Below, one piece after another: positions 46,663-55,291 of a stretch of 64,000 bases of DNA. The stretch comes from Eubacterium sp. Its GTDB lineage: Bacteria; Bacillota; Clostridia; Oscillospirales; Acutalibacteraceae. The stretch's first letter is position 1, and each line of letters opens with the position of its first letter. Location of the stretch: assembly GCA_029258375.1 (NCBI GenBank), contig JARHZA010000001.1:310001-374000 (forward strand). Direction: 5' to 3'. The notes beneath the pieces were generated by a model, which saw only the letters and a program-made list of their open reading frames with translations, was not told where the DNA came from and made no database searches. The position numbers and the translations under genes are program-made.

Positions 46663-46805
46663 GTAATTTATGCACTTTAGGGAATATGTTCTACTAATAT
46701 TGTAAAAATATACAAATTATTATTTGCTTATATAGCAATAATAACTAAAAAGGTTATAAAAACTAAAATATATTTACTGCAATACTTAAAAAAAATCACT
46801 TATAC

Positions 46806-46834
46806 TTGAAAAAAAATATTTCGTAATATATAAT
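46806..46834 (+). promoter_or_regulatory. Promoter of nfnAB
   Basis: TTGAAA (46806-46811) and TATAAT (46829-46834) with a 17-bp spacer; transcription should start near 46841, about 70 nt before nfnA. Confidence 0.65.
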
Positions 46835-46910
46835 TTTTTTAGAATATTTAATTATAAGACTATATAGATATAGTTCATATATAAAATAAATTATGTAAAG
46901 TGGTGTTCGT

Positions 46911-47744
46911 ATGTATAAAATAGTAAAAAAAGAAATTTTGAACGAATCTGTTACAAGAATGGTTATTGAAGCACCATTCGTTGCAAAAAAGGCTGAACCC
47001 GGTCAGTTTATAATTTTGCGTGTTGACGAAAATGGAGAAAGAATACCGCTTACCATTTCCGACTTCGATCGTGAAAAAAATACTGTTTCTATTATTTTCC
47101 AAGTTGCAGGTGCAGAAACTTCACTTCTTAATCAAAAAGAAGAAGGTGACTACATCAACGATTTTGTTGGCCCTCTTGGAAATGCAACCAAAACAGAAGG
47201 TTATAAAAAAGTTGCAATAGTTGGCGGCGGTGTTGGTGCTGCAATCGCTTTGCCTGTTGCTAAAAAGTTTTCTCAATGTGGTGCAGAAGTTCACTCAATA
47301 GTTGGTTTTAGAACTAAGGATATTGTTATTCTTGAAGATGAATTTAAAGCCGTTTCAGATAAATATGTTTTAATGACAGATGATGGCACAGCTGGTCAAC
47401 AGGGATTTGTAACAAATGCACTTAAAGAACTTATTGAAAGTGGCGAAAATTACGATCTTGTTTTTGCTATTGGACCACTTCCAATGATGAAATTTGTTTG
47501 TCTTTTAACAAAAGAATACGGCGTTAAAACTGTTGTTTCTATGAACCCTATTATGATTGATGGAACAGGTATGTGTGGTGGATGCCGTTTAACAGTTGGT
47601 GGCGAAACAAAGTTTGCTTGCATTGATGGCCCAGAATTTGATGGCCACCTTGTTGATTTTGATGAAGTAATGGAAAGAAACTCAATGTACAAGAATTTTG
47701 AAAGAGATGAAATGTGCAATCTTCTTAATATGGAGGTAGAATGA
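46911..47744 (+). CDS. nfnA: NADH-dependent ferredoxin:NADP+ oxidoreductase subunit A
   Basis: 277 residues: FAD/NAD-binding ferredoxin reductase fold (EPGQFIILRV and PLTISDFD for FAD, VGGGVGAAIALPVAK for nucleotide) and a C-terminal [2Fe-2S] binding segment GTGMCGGCRLTVGGETKFAC. Known: NfnAB couples NADH and reduced ferredoxin oxidation to NADPH formation by electron bifurcation in anaerobes. Close homologues are sulphide dehydrogenase and PyrK; the following NfnB gene decides the call. The stop overlaps the nfnB start region. Confidence 0.88.
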   Translation: MYKIVKKEILNESVTRMVIEAPFVAKKAEPGQFIILRVDENGERIPLTISDFDREKNTVSIIFQVAGAETSLLNQKEEGDYINDFVGPLGNATKTEGYKKVAIVGGGVGAAIALPVAKKFSQCGAEVHSIVGFRTKDIVILEDEFKAVSDKYVLMTDDGTAGQQGFVTNALKELIESGENYDLVFAIGPLPMMKFVCLLTKEYGVKTVVSMNPIMIDGTGMCGGCRLTVGGETKFACIDGPEFDGHLVDFDEVMERNSMYKNFERDEMCNLLNMEVE

Positions 47745-49126
47745 TGAATAATTCAAATAGGCACGAGATGCCAACTCAAGACCCTCTTGTTAGAAACAGA
47801 AATTTTAAAGAGGTTGCGCTTGGTTATGATGAACAAACAGCAATTGAAGAGGCAAAGCGTTGCCTTAATTGTAAAACTAAGCCTTGCACAAACGGTTGTC
47901 CAGTAAATATTTTAATTCCAGAATTTATTGGATATGTTGCAGAAGGTGAATTTGAAAAAGCGTATGAAGTTATAAGCAGATCATCTTCACTTCCAGCAGT
48001 TTGTGGCCGTGTTTGCCCACAAGAAAAACAGTGTGAGGCAAAATGTGTAAGAGGTATAAAGGGCGAGGCAGTGGCAATTGGCAGACTTGAAAGATTTGTT
48101 GCCGATTATCACAACGAAAACGCAAAAGACGCAGTTCCTCAAATTAAGAAAAACGGTAAAAAAGTAGCAGTTATCGGTTCTGGTCCAAGTTCACTTACTT
48201 GTGCTGGCGACCTTGCAAAAATGGGATATGATGTTAGCGTGCTTGAAGCTTTGCATATTGCTGGTGGTGTGCTTGTTTATGGTATTCCTGAATTTAGACT
48301 CCCAAAAGCAATTGTTGCCAAAGAAATTGAAGGTTTAAAAGCACTTGGTGTAGATGTTAAAACAAATGTTGTAGTTGGCAGAAGTATTTCTATTGATGAT
48401 ATTTTTAACGATTATGATGCAGTGTTTATTGGTTCTGGTGCTGGTCTTCCAAGATTTATGGGTATTGAGGGCGAAAACCTTAAAGGTGTTTACTCTGCAA
48501 ACGAATATCTCACTCGTATAAATCTTATGAAAGCATATCAAGAAGACAGCAGAACCCCTGTTAAAAAGGCTAAAAATGTTGCTGTTGTTGGTGGCGGTAA
48601 CGTTGCTATGGACGCTGCTCGTTCTGCAATGCGTATGGGTGCTGAACACGTTTATATAATTTATCGCCGTTCTTTTGATGAAATTCCAGCAAGAGCAGAA
48701 GAAGTTGAACACGCAAAAGAAGAAATGATAGAGTTCAAAACTTTAACAAACCCAGTTGCAATTGTTGGCGACGAAAATCACAATGTTTCAGGCATTAAGT
48801 GTGTTAAAATGGAACTTGGCGAACCTGATGAATCAGGCAGAAGACGTCCAGTTACAATTAAAGATAGTGAACATATTATTGATGTAGATAGCGTTATTAT
48901 CGCAATAGGCACATCTCCTAACCCGCTTATCAAAGCAACAACTGCAGGTCTTGATGTTAATGATAGAGGCGGAATTGTAGCAGATGAAGACGGCAGAACT
49001 TCAAAACCAGGTGTGTTTGCAGGTGGAGATGCCGTAACAGGTGCAGCAACTGTAATTAAAGCAATGGGTGCTGGTAAAAAATCTGCAAAAGCAATTGACG
49101 AATATTTGAAAAGTCTTGATAAATAA
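47744..49126 (+). CDS. nfnB: NfnB / glutamate synthase small-subunit-like flavoprotein
   Basis: 460 residues. N-terminal two [4Fe-4S] clusters (RCLNCKTKPCTNGCP and CGRVCPQEKQCEAKC), FAD-binding GSGPSSLTCAGDLAKMG, NADPH-binding VGGGNVAMDAARSA, and a C-terminal FAGGDAVTGAATVIKAMGAG FAD site. Alone it could be a GltD-type glutamate synthase beta chain, but adjacency to nfnA indicates the transhydrogenase. The ATG at 47744 fits GGAGG better than the ATG at 47741 immediately before it. Confidence 0.9.
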   Translation: MNNSNRHEMPTQDPLVRNRNFKEVALGYDEQTAIEEAKRCLNCKTKPCTNGCPVNILIPEFIGYVAEGEFEKAYEVISRSSSLPAVCGRVCPQEKQCEAKCVRGIKGEAVAIGRLERFVADYHNENAKDAVPQIKKNGKKVAVIGSGPSSLTCAGDLAKMGYDVSVLEALHIAGGVLVYGIPEFRLPKAIVAKEIEGLKALGVDVKTNVVVGRSISIDDIFNDYDAVFIGSGAGLPRFMGIEGENLKGVYSANEYLTRINLMKAYQEDSRTPVKKAKNVAVVGGGNVAMDAARSAMRMGAEHVYIIYRRSFDEIPARAEEVEHAKEEMIEFKTLTNPVAIVGDENHNVSGIKCVKMELGEPDESGRRRPVTIKDSEHIIDVDSVIIAIGTSPNPLIKATTAGLDVNDRGGIVADEDGRTSKPGVFAGGDAVTGAATVIKAMGAGKKSAKAIDEYLKSLDK

Positions 49127-49158
49127 ATTATTTTAATAAACTAAACTGGTATTTAAAT

Positions 49159-49956
49159 ATGTTCAAAAAAGTAACTTCAATATTACTTGCTTTTATAATG
49201 GTGCTTGCGTTGCTTGCCGGCTGTTCTAAGCCAAAAGAAGAGGATAACGGTAAACTTAATGTAGTATGCACCATATTCCCTCAATATGACTTTATAAGGG
49301 CTATTGCAGGGGATAAGGTTAACTTAAAGATGATTGTTCCACCTGATAAGGAATATTCGTCTTATAAGCCATCGAAGAAAGACTATAAAGCAATGGAAGA
49401 GGCTGATTTGCTTGTTTACGTTGGTTATGGTCTTGATGATTGGTGCAAGGAAGTAATTGAAAATAACAAAAATGAAAATTTTAACTATGTATCTTTAGTT
49501 GATATATGTGATCATGTTCTTACAATTGATGAAGAAGGCAATTTTCAATCATCAATGCTAAGTTTTATAGATAGTTATTCTGTTATTGACAGTAATGTGT
49601 GGGCATCTATTAGTAATTCAATGGTAATCGTAAGTAATTTATCTGCGTGGCTTTGCAATCTTGATTCAATAAATGAAGCATTTTATAAAGAAAACGCAAG
49701 ACAGTATATGGAAAATTTGGCTTATATAGATTCTCAATATGTAACTTTGTCAAATAATGTATCTAATGAAGTTATTGATGTTAAAAACCCTTTAAATTAT
49801 ATTTATGCTGATTATAATATAGTTCCAATTCAAGAAACAAAGTTGCAAGAACTTGGTGTAAATACAATGCAAAGTGTAAGTAAGTCTGATTTTGAAAATG
49901 GTGTTACTTATTTAGATATAGTTAAAAGTAATTTTGAAAAATTAAAAAATGTATAA
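49159..49956 (+). CDS. ZnuA/TroA-like lipoprotein lacking the usual metal ligands
   Basis: 265 residues, a lipoprotein: signal peptide and lipobox LLAGC (C22). The fold markers of cluster A-I metal-binding proteins are there (TIFPQYDFIRAIAGDKV, EADLLVYVGYGLDDW, and a C-terminal GVTYLDIVKSNFEKLK). The metal histidines are not: the usual PHSYEP reads SSYKP (residues 67-71) and DPHVW reads DSNVW. The protein is also shorter than usual (about 300). No permease or ATPase adjoins it. It is probably not a zinc or manganese receptor any more. Likely cotranscribed with nfnAB. Confidence 0.7.
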   Translation: MFKKVTSILLAFIMVLALLAGCSKPKEEDNGKLNVVCTIFPQYDFIRAIAGDKVNLKMIVPPDKEYSSYKPSKKDYKAMEEADLLVYVGYGLDDWCKEVIENNKNENFNYVSLVDICDHVLTIDEEGNFQSSMLSFIDSYSVIDSNVWASISNSMVIVSNLSAWLCNLDSINEAFYKENARQYMENLAYIDSQYVTLSNNVSNEVIDVKNPLNYIYADYNIVPIQETKLQELGVNTMQSVSKSDFENGVTYLDIVKSNFEKLKNV

Positions 49957-49960
49957 AATA

Positions 49961-49990
49961 AAAAAGTGAGGCTTATGCCTCACTTTTTTT
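49961..49990. terminator. Bidirectional terminator between the lipoprotein and EPS genes
   Basis: GTGAGGC pairs with GCCTCAC across TTAT, with A- and T-runs on opposite sides. Confidence 0.9.
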
Positions 49991-50004
49991 GTATTGTTAT
50001 TTAG

Positions 50005-51516
50005 TTATTCTGCGCCATCATGTGTTAAAACAACTTTTATAGTTTTAAACAGTATTTTAATATCAAGCCAAAATGACCAATTGTCTATATATTGACAGTC
50101 GAGTTTTACAACTTCTTCAAAATCTGTTATATCAGATCTTCCGCTCACTTGCCACATACCTGTAATTCCAGGTCTCATAGAAAGTCTTCTTTTGTGGTGA
50201 CTTTCATATTGTTCAAATTCATCAATTGTTGGTGGACGAGTTCCGATAAGACTCATATCGCCCTTGAGAACGTTCCAAAACTGTGGTAATTCATCAATGC
50301 TTGTTTTTCTTATGAATTTACCAACTTTTGTTATTCTTGGATCATCATCCATTTTAAACATTAAACCGTCCATTTTATTATTTTTCATAAGTTCTTTTTT
50401 ACGTTCTTCTGCATCAGTATACATTGATCGTAATTTATAGATATTAAATAGACGTCCGTTTTTACCAACTCTTTGTTGTTTAAAAAATAGTGGACCAGGT
50501 GATTCAATTAAAAGTGGTATTGCAGTAATCAAAATTATTGGTACAGAAATTATTAAGCCAACTAATGCTCCTAATATATCAGTTATACGTTTGAATGCAA
50601 GAGCTGTTGGACAATGAGAAACTACTGAAAGTGTTGCAAATGGGTATTTTGCATAAACTTCACAAGTGAAATTTTCAAATTCATTTGTTTCAATCAATTT
50701 TTCAAGATTAGGAAGATTAGTGTGAATAATAATACCCATACTTTTTAGTTCTTCAATAAAACCATCAGTAATAGTTTTATCAGCTGTGTAAGGTATATTT
50801 ATGAATATCTCGTCAACAGATTCTGCTTTCACCCAGTCAATAAAGTTATCTTTGTTAGCGACAACAGGTATTCCGCCAATTTCTGTTACATATTCCAATT
50901 CTTCCGAAATTAAAGTAGTTACACTTCCATCTTCGTTCAACTCTTTAATTGGCTTATGGTGTTTATACTTACCTTTTTCTTCTACTGCGTCAATTAAAAT
51001 AATACCTTTAACTTTTCTTGACCAATCTTCTGATAAATTTTTTACAAAATCTTCGGCTCTATCACTTGTTGTAACAACAGCAACAAGTGTAGCGAGTTTA
51101 GTTTTAGAAAAATTATAAATTAAAATTCTTTTAAGGGCATATCTTCCCATTGAAGAAAAAACAATAAATAAACCTAAAGAAAATATATAAAGAAAACGCA
51201 TATTTATAATGTTATTCTTTGTAAGAACTAACATTACCGCAATCGTCATATATGTAAGCAGGCAATTTCTTAAAACAGATATCAATTCAAAATAACGATT
51301 CTGTTTAGAAAGATCTATTGAAGAATTGAACCCGGCAAAAATCAATAAGTATGAAAATACAAATATTAAAGTATATTGAACTAATTCAGCATTTGTTATT
51401 TCATAACTTTTATGAATTAGAATACAAATTAAATAAGTAATACTATTTGAAATGAACAGCATAATCAAATCAACAATACATTCGTAAAACGATTGAATTT
51501 TTGTTCTTTTATCCAT
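50005..51516 (-). CDS. Polyprenyl glycosylphosphotransferase (exopolysaccharide initiating enzyme)
   Basis: 503 residues: four N-terminal membrane helices (to about 130), a Rossmann-like regulatory region (CoA-binding-like, 140-290), a fifth helix (about 317-340), then the catalytic sugar transferase domain with KTSIDELPQFWNVLKGDMS, GTRPP and RPGITGMWQVSGR. It starts repeat-unit synthesis by loading a sugar phosphate onto undecaprenyl phosphate. It is the third gene of the minus-strand operon, 19 nt after the kinase gene. Confidence 0.93.
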   Translation of the reverse strand: MDKRTKIQSFYECIVDLIMLFISNSITYLICILIHKSYEITNAELVQYTLIFVFSYLLIFAGFNSSIDLSKQNRYFELISVLRNCLLTYMTIAVMLVLTKNNIINMRFLYIFSLGLFIVFSSMGRYALKRILIYNFSKTKLATLVAVVTTSDRAEDFVKNLSEDWSRKVKGIILIDAVEEKGKYKHHKPIKELNEDGSVTTLISEELEYVTEIGGIPVVANKDNFIDWVKAESVDEIFINIPYTADKTITDGFIEELKSMGIIIHTNLPNLEKLIETNEFENFTCEVYAKYPFATLSVVSHCPTALAFKRITDILGALVGLIISVPIILITAIPLLIESPGPLFFKQQRVGKNGRLFNIYKLRSMYTDAEERKKELMKNNKMDGLMFKMDDDPRITKVGKFIRKTSIDELPQFWNVLKGDMSLIGTRPPTIDEFEQYESHHKRRLSMRPGITGMWQVSGRSDITDFEEVVKLDCQYIDNWSFWLDIKILFKTIKVVLTHDGAE

Positions 51517-51535
51517 TATTATCCTCTATTACTTT

Positions 51536-52282
51536 TTATTTTTTGTATTCATACTTGTAATTGTATTGTCTGTAATAAGATTGGTTAGTTGTATTGTTAG
51601 GTAAAATATCATTTAAAACAAAACCTAAAATATTACCCTCAATATGTTCTAAGTTTGCAACAGCAGTTTTAACATCTGCGTTCTCACTTGTATTAGCTTT
51701 AACAACTATTATATAACCAGTTGATTTTTGAGCAAAAACTGTTGCATCAGTAACAATATTTATTGGTGGTGTATCAATAAACACACAGTCATAATGTTCC
51801 TTAACGAAACTAAGAAGTTTATCCATTCTTTCTGAAGAAAGAAGTTCAACAGGGTTAGGTGGTATTTTACCAGATGTTAATATTGAAAGGTTTTCAATAT
51901 TTGTTTTTGCAACAATAATGTCATCTGTTAAACCAGCAAGGATTTCTGAAAGACCATTTTTAGATGAAACAGAAAACATACGGTGAACTGTTGGGTTTCG
52001 CATATCACCGTCAATAACAAGTGTTTTTTTGCCCATTTGAGCATAAGAAACTGCTAAATTGATAGTGTTTAAAGTTTTACCATTATTGGCAGTTGGACTT
52101 GTTACAACGAAAATAGGGCATTTTTCTCCACGTTGTGTGAAAAGAAGATTTGTTCTAATAGATGAATATGCTTCTTTAACTATGAAAGGCGAGTTTTGAT
52201 TAAGGATTTTTTTAGAGTTTTCTTTTGAAAATTCGTGTTTTCCTTTATTTCTTTTTCTTTTGAAAAACTTTTTAATATTCAT
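51536..52282 (-). CDS. CpsD/CapB-type tyrosine autokinase
   Basis: 248 residues. A P-loop BY-kinase: Walker A-like TSPTANNGKT, Walker A' DGDMRNP, Walker B FIDTPP, and a tyrosine-rich C-terminus (YYRQYNYKYEYKK), the autophosphorylation cluster. It works with the YveK-type membrane protein encoded just upstream, whose last base it shares (52282). Controls polymerisation or export of exopolysaccharide. No cognate phosphatase gene is in the window. Confidence 0.92.
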   Translation of the reverse strand: MNIKKFFKRKRNKGKHEFSKENSKKILNQNSPFIVKEAYSSIRTNLLFTQRGEKCPIFVVTSPTANNGKTLNTINLAVSYAQMGKKTLVIDGDMRNPTVHRMFSVSSKNGLSEILAGLTDDIIVAKTNIENLSILTSGKIPPNPVELLSSERMDKLLSFVKEHYDCVFIDTPPINIVTDATVFAQKSTGYIIVVKANTSENADVKTAVANLEHIEGNILGFVLNDILPNNTTNQSYYRQYNYKYEYKK

Positions 52283-53010
52283 TATTCTTCTCCTTTCTTA
52301 GTTGCATTAGGACTCATATCGCCAGGAACAAGTCTTGGAACAGTACCAAGAACAGGAATTTCAAAATCTTTTAAGTCTTTTTCATTTGTAATTGTTGTGT
52401 TAAACATAGAGAGAATGAAGAATAAAACAAATGATAATATGAAACCAATTCCGGCACCAATAACAATATTTTTAACTAAGTTTGGAGAAGATGGTGCGCC
52501 AGGTACTTTTGCATAGTCAACAACTTCAACTCCACCAGCTTTAACAACACGAACGATTTCTTCTGGTGCAACTTGAGCTATTGCATTTGCAATATTTGCT
52601 GATAGAACAGGATCTGGGCTTTCGACAGAAACTTTGAAAACTTCAGTTTCATCAAGTTGTTCACAGTGTATAAGTCCTCTAATTTGATCTGGAACAGCAT
52701 CAAGTTTTAATTCTGCAATAACTTTTTCAAGCACATTATCACTTTTTAAAATTACAAGATAAGTGTTTACAAGCTGTTTAGATGCATCAAGTTCGCCTTT
52801 TCCAATAGATGAATCTGCAGCAACACGGTCTGTGTTACTGTAAACATACATTGTGCAAGAAGTTGTATATTTTGGTTCAATAAAAAATTCTGTAATGCAG
52901 CCTGCAACAGTTGCAAAAACAAGAGTTGTAAGTATTATGTAGACAAGTTTAGCTTTAATTTGATATAGTATACTAATTATGTCAATTTCAATTTCTTTTT
53001 CGTTATCCAA
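52282..53010 (-). CDS. Wzz/YveK-type chain-length determinant, tyrosine kinase activator
   Basis: 242 residues: membrane helix (about 18-40), extracellular domain, second helix (about 167-190, NIVIGAGIGFILSFVLFFIL) preceded by the proline-rich motif PGAPSSPN, and a cytosolic tail that activates the partner kinase. TTG at 53010 is preferred because GGAGG (53024-53020) is 9 nt upstream; an ATG at 53028 has no ribosome site. First gene of the exopolysaccharide operon. Confidence 0.88.
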   Translation of the reverse strand: MDNEKEIEIDIISILYQIKAKLVYIILTTLVFATVAGCITEFFIEPKYTTSCTMYVYSNTDRVAADSSIGKGELDASKQLVNTYLVILKSDNVLEKVIAELKLDAVPDQIRGLIHCEQLDETEVFKVSVESPDPVLSANIANAIAQVAPEEIVRVVKAGGVEVVDYAKVPGAPSSPNLVKNIVIGAGIGFILSFVLFFILSMFNTTITNEKDLKDFEIPVLGTVPRLVPGDMSPNATKKGEE

Positions 53011-53040
53011 TATTTCATACCTCCACATATTATGTTATAT

Positions 53041-53070
53041 ATAGTATCATATTATTAATAGTATAGTCAA
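53041..53070 (-). promoter_or_regulatory. Promoter of the exopolysaccharide operon
   Basis: On the minus strand TTGACT (53070-53065) and TACTAT (53046-53041), 18 bp apart, with a TGA directly before the -10 like an extended -10. Confidence 0.55.
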
Positions 53071-53096
53071 TAAAATAAAGCCATAATAAACGAAGA

Positions 53097-53123
53097 AAGA
53101 GTACAGAATTCATCTGTACTCTT
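53097..53123. terminator. Terminator after rny
   Basis: AAGAGTACAGA pairs with TCTGTACTCTT; on the minus strand a CTTTCTTCGTTT tract follows, moderately U-rich. On the plus strand TTATCTTTTATT follows. Confidence 0.7.
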
Positions 53124-53161
53124 ATCTTTTATTGTGAAATTTTAACATTTGCCAAGTTTAT

Positions 53162-54718
53162 TTATTTAGCAACATCATAAGCTCGTGATTCACGAATGAT
53201 ATTAACTTTAATTTGACCAGGATATTCCATTTCAGACTCAATCTTCTTTGCGATTTCATGAGCAATATATGGCATTCTTTCGTCATTAACAATATCAGGT
53301 TTAACCATAACACGAACTTCACGACCAGCTTGAATAGCATAGGCTCTTTCAACGCCGTCAAAACTTGTTGAAATTTCTTCAAGTTGTTGAAGTCTTTTGA
53401 TGTAGTTTTCGATGTTTTCACGTCTTGCACCTGGGCGAGCAGCAGAAACTGCATCGGCAGCTTGAACAAGACAAGCAACAACAGTTTTACATTCAACATC
53501 ACCGTGGTGAGCTTGAATTGCGTGAATAACACGTTCATTTTCCTTGTACTTGCGTGCATATTCAACACCAAGTGCAACGTGTGAACCTTCAAGTTCGTGG
53601 TCAAGAGCTTTACCAATATCGTGAAGGAGACCAGCACGACGGGCAAGTCTTTCATCAGCACCAATTTCAGCAGCCATAAGACCTGCTATGTAACTAACTT
53701 CAAGACTGTGTTTAAGAACACTCTGACCGTATGATGTACGGAATTTTAATTTACCAAGAAGTTTAACGAGTTCTGGGTGAATTGTGCCACAGTTTGCAGC
53801 AAGAACAGCTTTTTCACCCTCTTGCTTAATAATATCGTTAACTTCTTTTGTTGATTTTTCAAACATCTCTTCAATTCTTGTTGGGTGAATTCTACCATCT
53901 TGAATAAGACGTTCAAGTGTAAGTCGTGCAATTTCTCTTCTAACAGGGTCAAATGAACTAATTGTGATAGCCTCTGGGGTATCATCAATAATAAGCTCAA
54001 CACCGGTAATAGTTTCAAGTGAACGAATGTTTCTTCCTTCACGGCCGATAATTCTGCCTTTCATTTCATCATTAGGAAGAGCTACAACAGATACAGTTGT
54101 TTCTGCTGTATGGTCTGCTGCACAACGCTGGATTGCAGTTCCGATAATTTCACGAGCAATAACATTGCTTTGGTCCTTAATCATTTGTTCGTTTTCAAGG
54201 ATTCGTCTACTCTTTTCGGTATCAAGTTCTTCTTCAAGAGATTTTAAAAGATATTCTTTTGCCTGTTCTTGAGTAAGACCTGATATGTGTTCCAGCATAT
54301 CAAACTGGCTTTTCTTGATGCTATCGATTTCGAGTAATTTTTCATCAACTTCTTTAAGTTTTTGGCTTAAATTTTCGTTTTTTGTTTCAAGAGAATCTGC
54401 TCTTTTATCAAGATGTTCTTCTCTTTGGTTAAGACGGTTTTCTTGTCTTTGAATTTCACTTCTTCTTTCGCGAATTTCTCTATCTGCGTCTGAACGAAGT
54501 TTGTGAATTTCGTCTTTTGCTTCAATAAGGCTTGATTTTTTAGCAGCCTCAGCTTCAGACAATGCGTTGTTAATTATAGTGGTTGCTTGTTGTGTTGCAG
54601 AACCAATTTCTTTTTCGTTTGCTTTTCTTCTGTATTCAGAGCCTGAAACAAAACCTAAAATTCCAAAAACAACTGCACAAACAATGGCAATAACCACTAC
54701 TGTAATTGTACTCATCAT
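53162..54718 (-). CDS. rny: Ribonuclease Y
   Basis: 518 residues. N-terminal membrane anchor ([20 protein letters not shown]), long coiled coil (about 40-190), KH domain with [15 protein letters not shown], and an HD domain with [12 protein letters not shown]. It starts mRNA decay at the inner membrane. Start chosen as ATG 54718 with GGAGG upstream; a TTG at 54724 has closer spacing, and an ORF extension to 54760 contains the ribosome site and is unlikely. Monocistronic. Confidence 0.95.
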   Translation of the reverse strand: MMSTITVVVIAIVCAVVFGILGFVSGSEYRRKANEKEIGSATQQATTIINNALSEAEAAKKSSLIEAKDEIHKLRSDADREIRERRSEIQRQENRLNQREEHLDKRADSLETKNENLSQKLKEVDEKLLEIDSIKKSQFDMLEHISGLTQEQAKEYLLKSLEEELDTEKSRRILENEQMIKDQSNVIAREIIGTAIQRCAADHTAETTVSVVALPNDEMKGRIIGREGRNIRSLETITGVELIIDDTPEAITISSFDPVRREIARLTLERLIQDGRIHPTRIEEMFEKSTKEVNDIIKQEGEKAVLAANCGTIHPELVKLLGKLKFRTSYGQSVLKHSLEVSYIAGLMAAEIGADERLARRAGLLHDIGKALDHELEGSHVALGVEYARKYKENERVIHAIQAHHGDVECKTVVACLVQAADAVSAARPGARRENIENYIKRLQQLEEISTSFDGVERAYAIQAGREVRVMVKPDIVNDERMPYIAHEIAKKIESEMEYPGQIKVNIIRESRAYDVAK

Positions 54719-55001
54719 ATTCAATAGCACCTCCTTCTGTTCTAAAATTCTTTTTTTCAATTAAATAATCATCAGAAAAGGTACAGTTCAAAAATGCAAA
54801 ATTTAAAAAAACGCTATTTAAAAATACAATCTGTACATAATATTAAAAAACATTATATAGCGCCACCAAGATATAATACACCTATACTTCGTATATGTCA
54901 AGGTTTTAGAAGGTTAGAAAATGCAGTAAAATTTATGTTAAAATTAACAAAAAAGGTATAATTTTTACTGAAAAAATCATTATAAAACTGGTGGTAATTG
55001 A

Positions 55002-55029
55002 TTGACATATTTTGAAATAATGATATAAT
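55002..55029 (+). promoter_or_regulatory. Promoter of thrS
   Basis: Perfect TTGACA (55002-55007) and perfect TATAAT (55024-55029) with a 16-bp spacer. It starts the T-box transcript near 55036. Confidence 0.9.
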
Positions 55030-55035
55030 ATGAGT

Positions 55036-55260
55036 GAAATCGTAGACGGGAACAAGACTGCGTAAACTTTTTATTAAAGAGAGTGCTTTGTTAGCTGAAA
55101 TAAGCATATGAAAAGCCGTAAGCCACCATCCCTGAGAGCCGTCAATAGCGGACGTTTAGCTTGCGTTAAAAGCAATGAAGTGGCACTTTTTGTGCAATTC
55201 AGGTGGAACCGTGGATTTTAATTCACCCTGTATTTTTACAGGGTGATTTTTTGTTTTTAT
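55036..55260 (+). promoter_or_regulatory. T-box leader controlling thrS
   Basis: Seen: AGAGAGTGC of stem I, the conserved T-box sequence AGGTGGAACCG (55201-55211) that forms the antiterminator bulge, and a terminator hairpin TCACCCTGTA/TACAGGGTGA with T-run (55223-55253). A probable specifier ACC (threonine) is at 55125-55127, followed by the usual purine. Uncharged tRNA-Thr should bind specifier and T-box and allow readthrough. The specifier choice is inferred from the downstream gene and stem I pairing (GACGGGA ... TCCC). Confidence 0.93.
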
Positions 55261-55291
55261 AAGCATTTAAATTTTATTTGGAGGAAATATT

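Larger units (their letters stand above)
54719..55291. other. Divergent region holding the thrS promoter and T-box leader
   Basis: 573 bp between rny and thrS. The left part (54740-55000) is AT-rich with no clear rny promoter; the right part is the thrS promoter and T-box leader listed separately. Confidence 0.7.
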
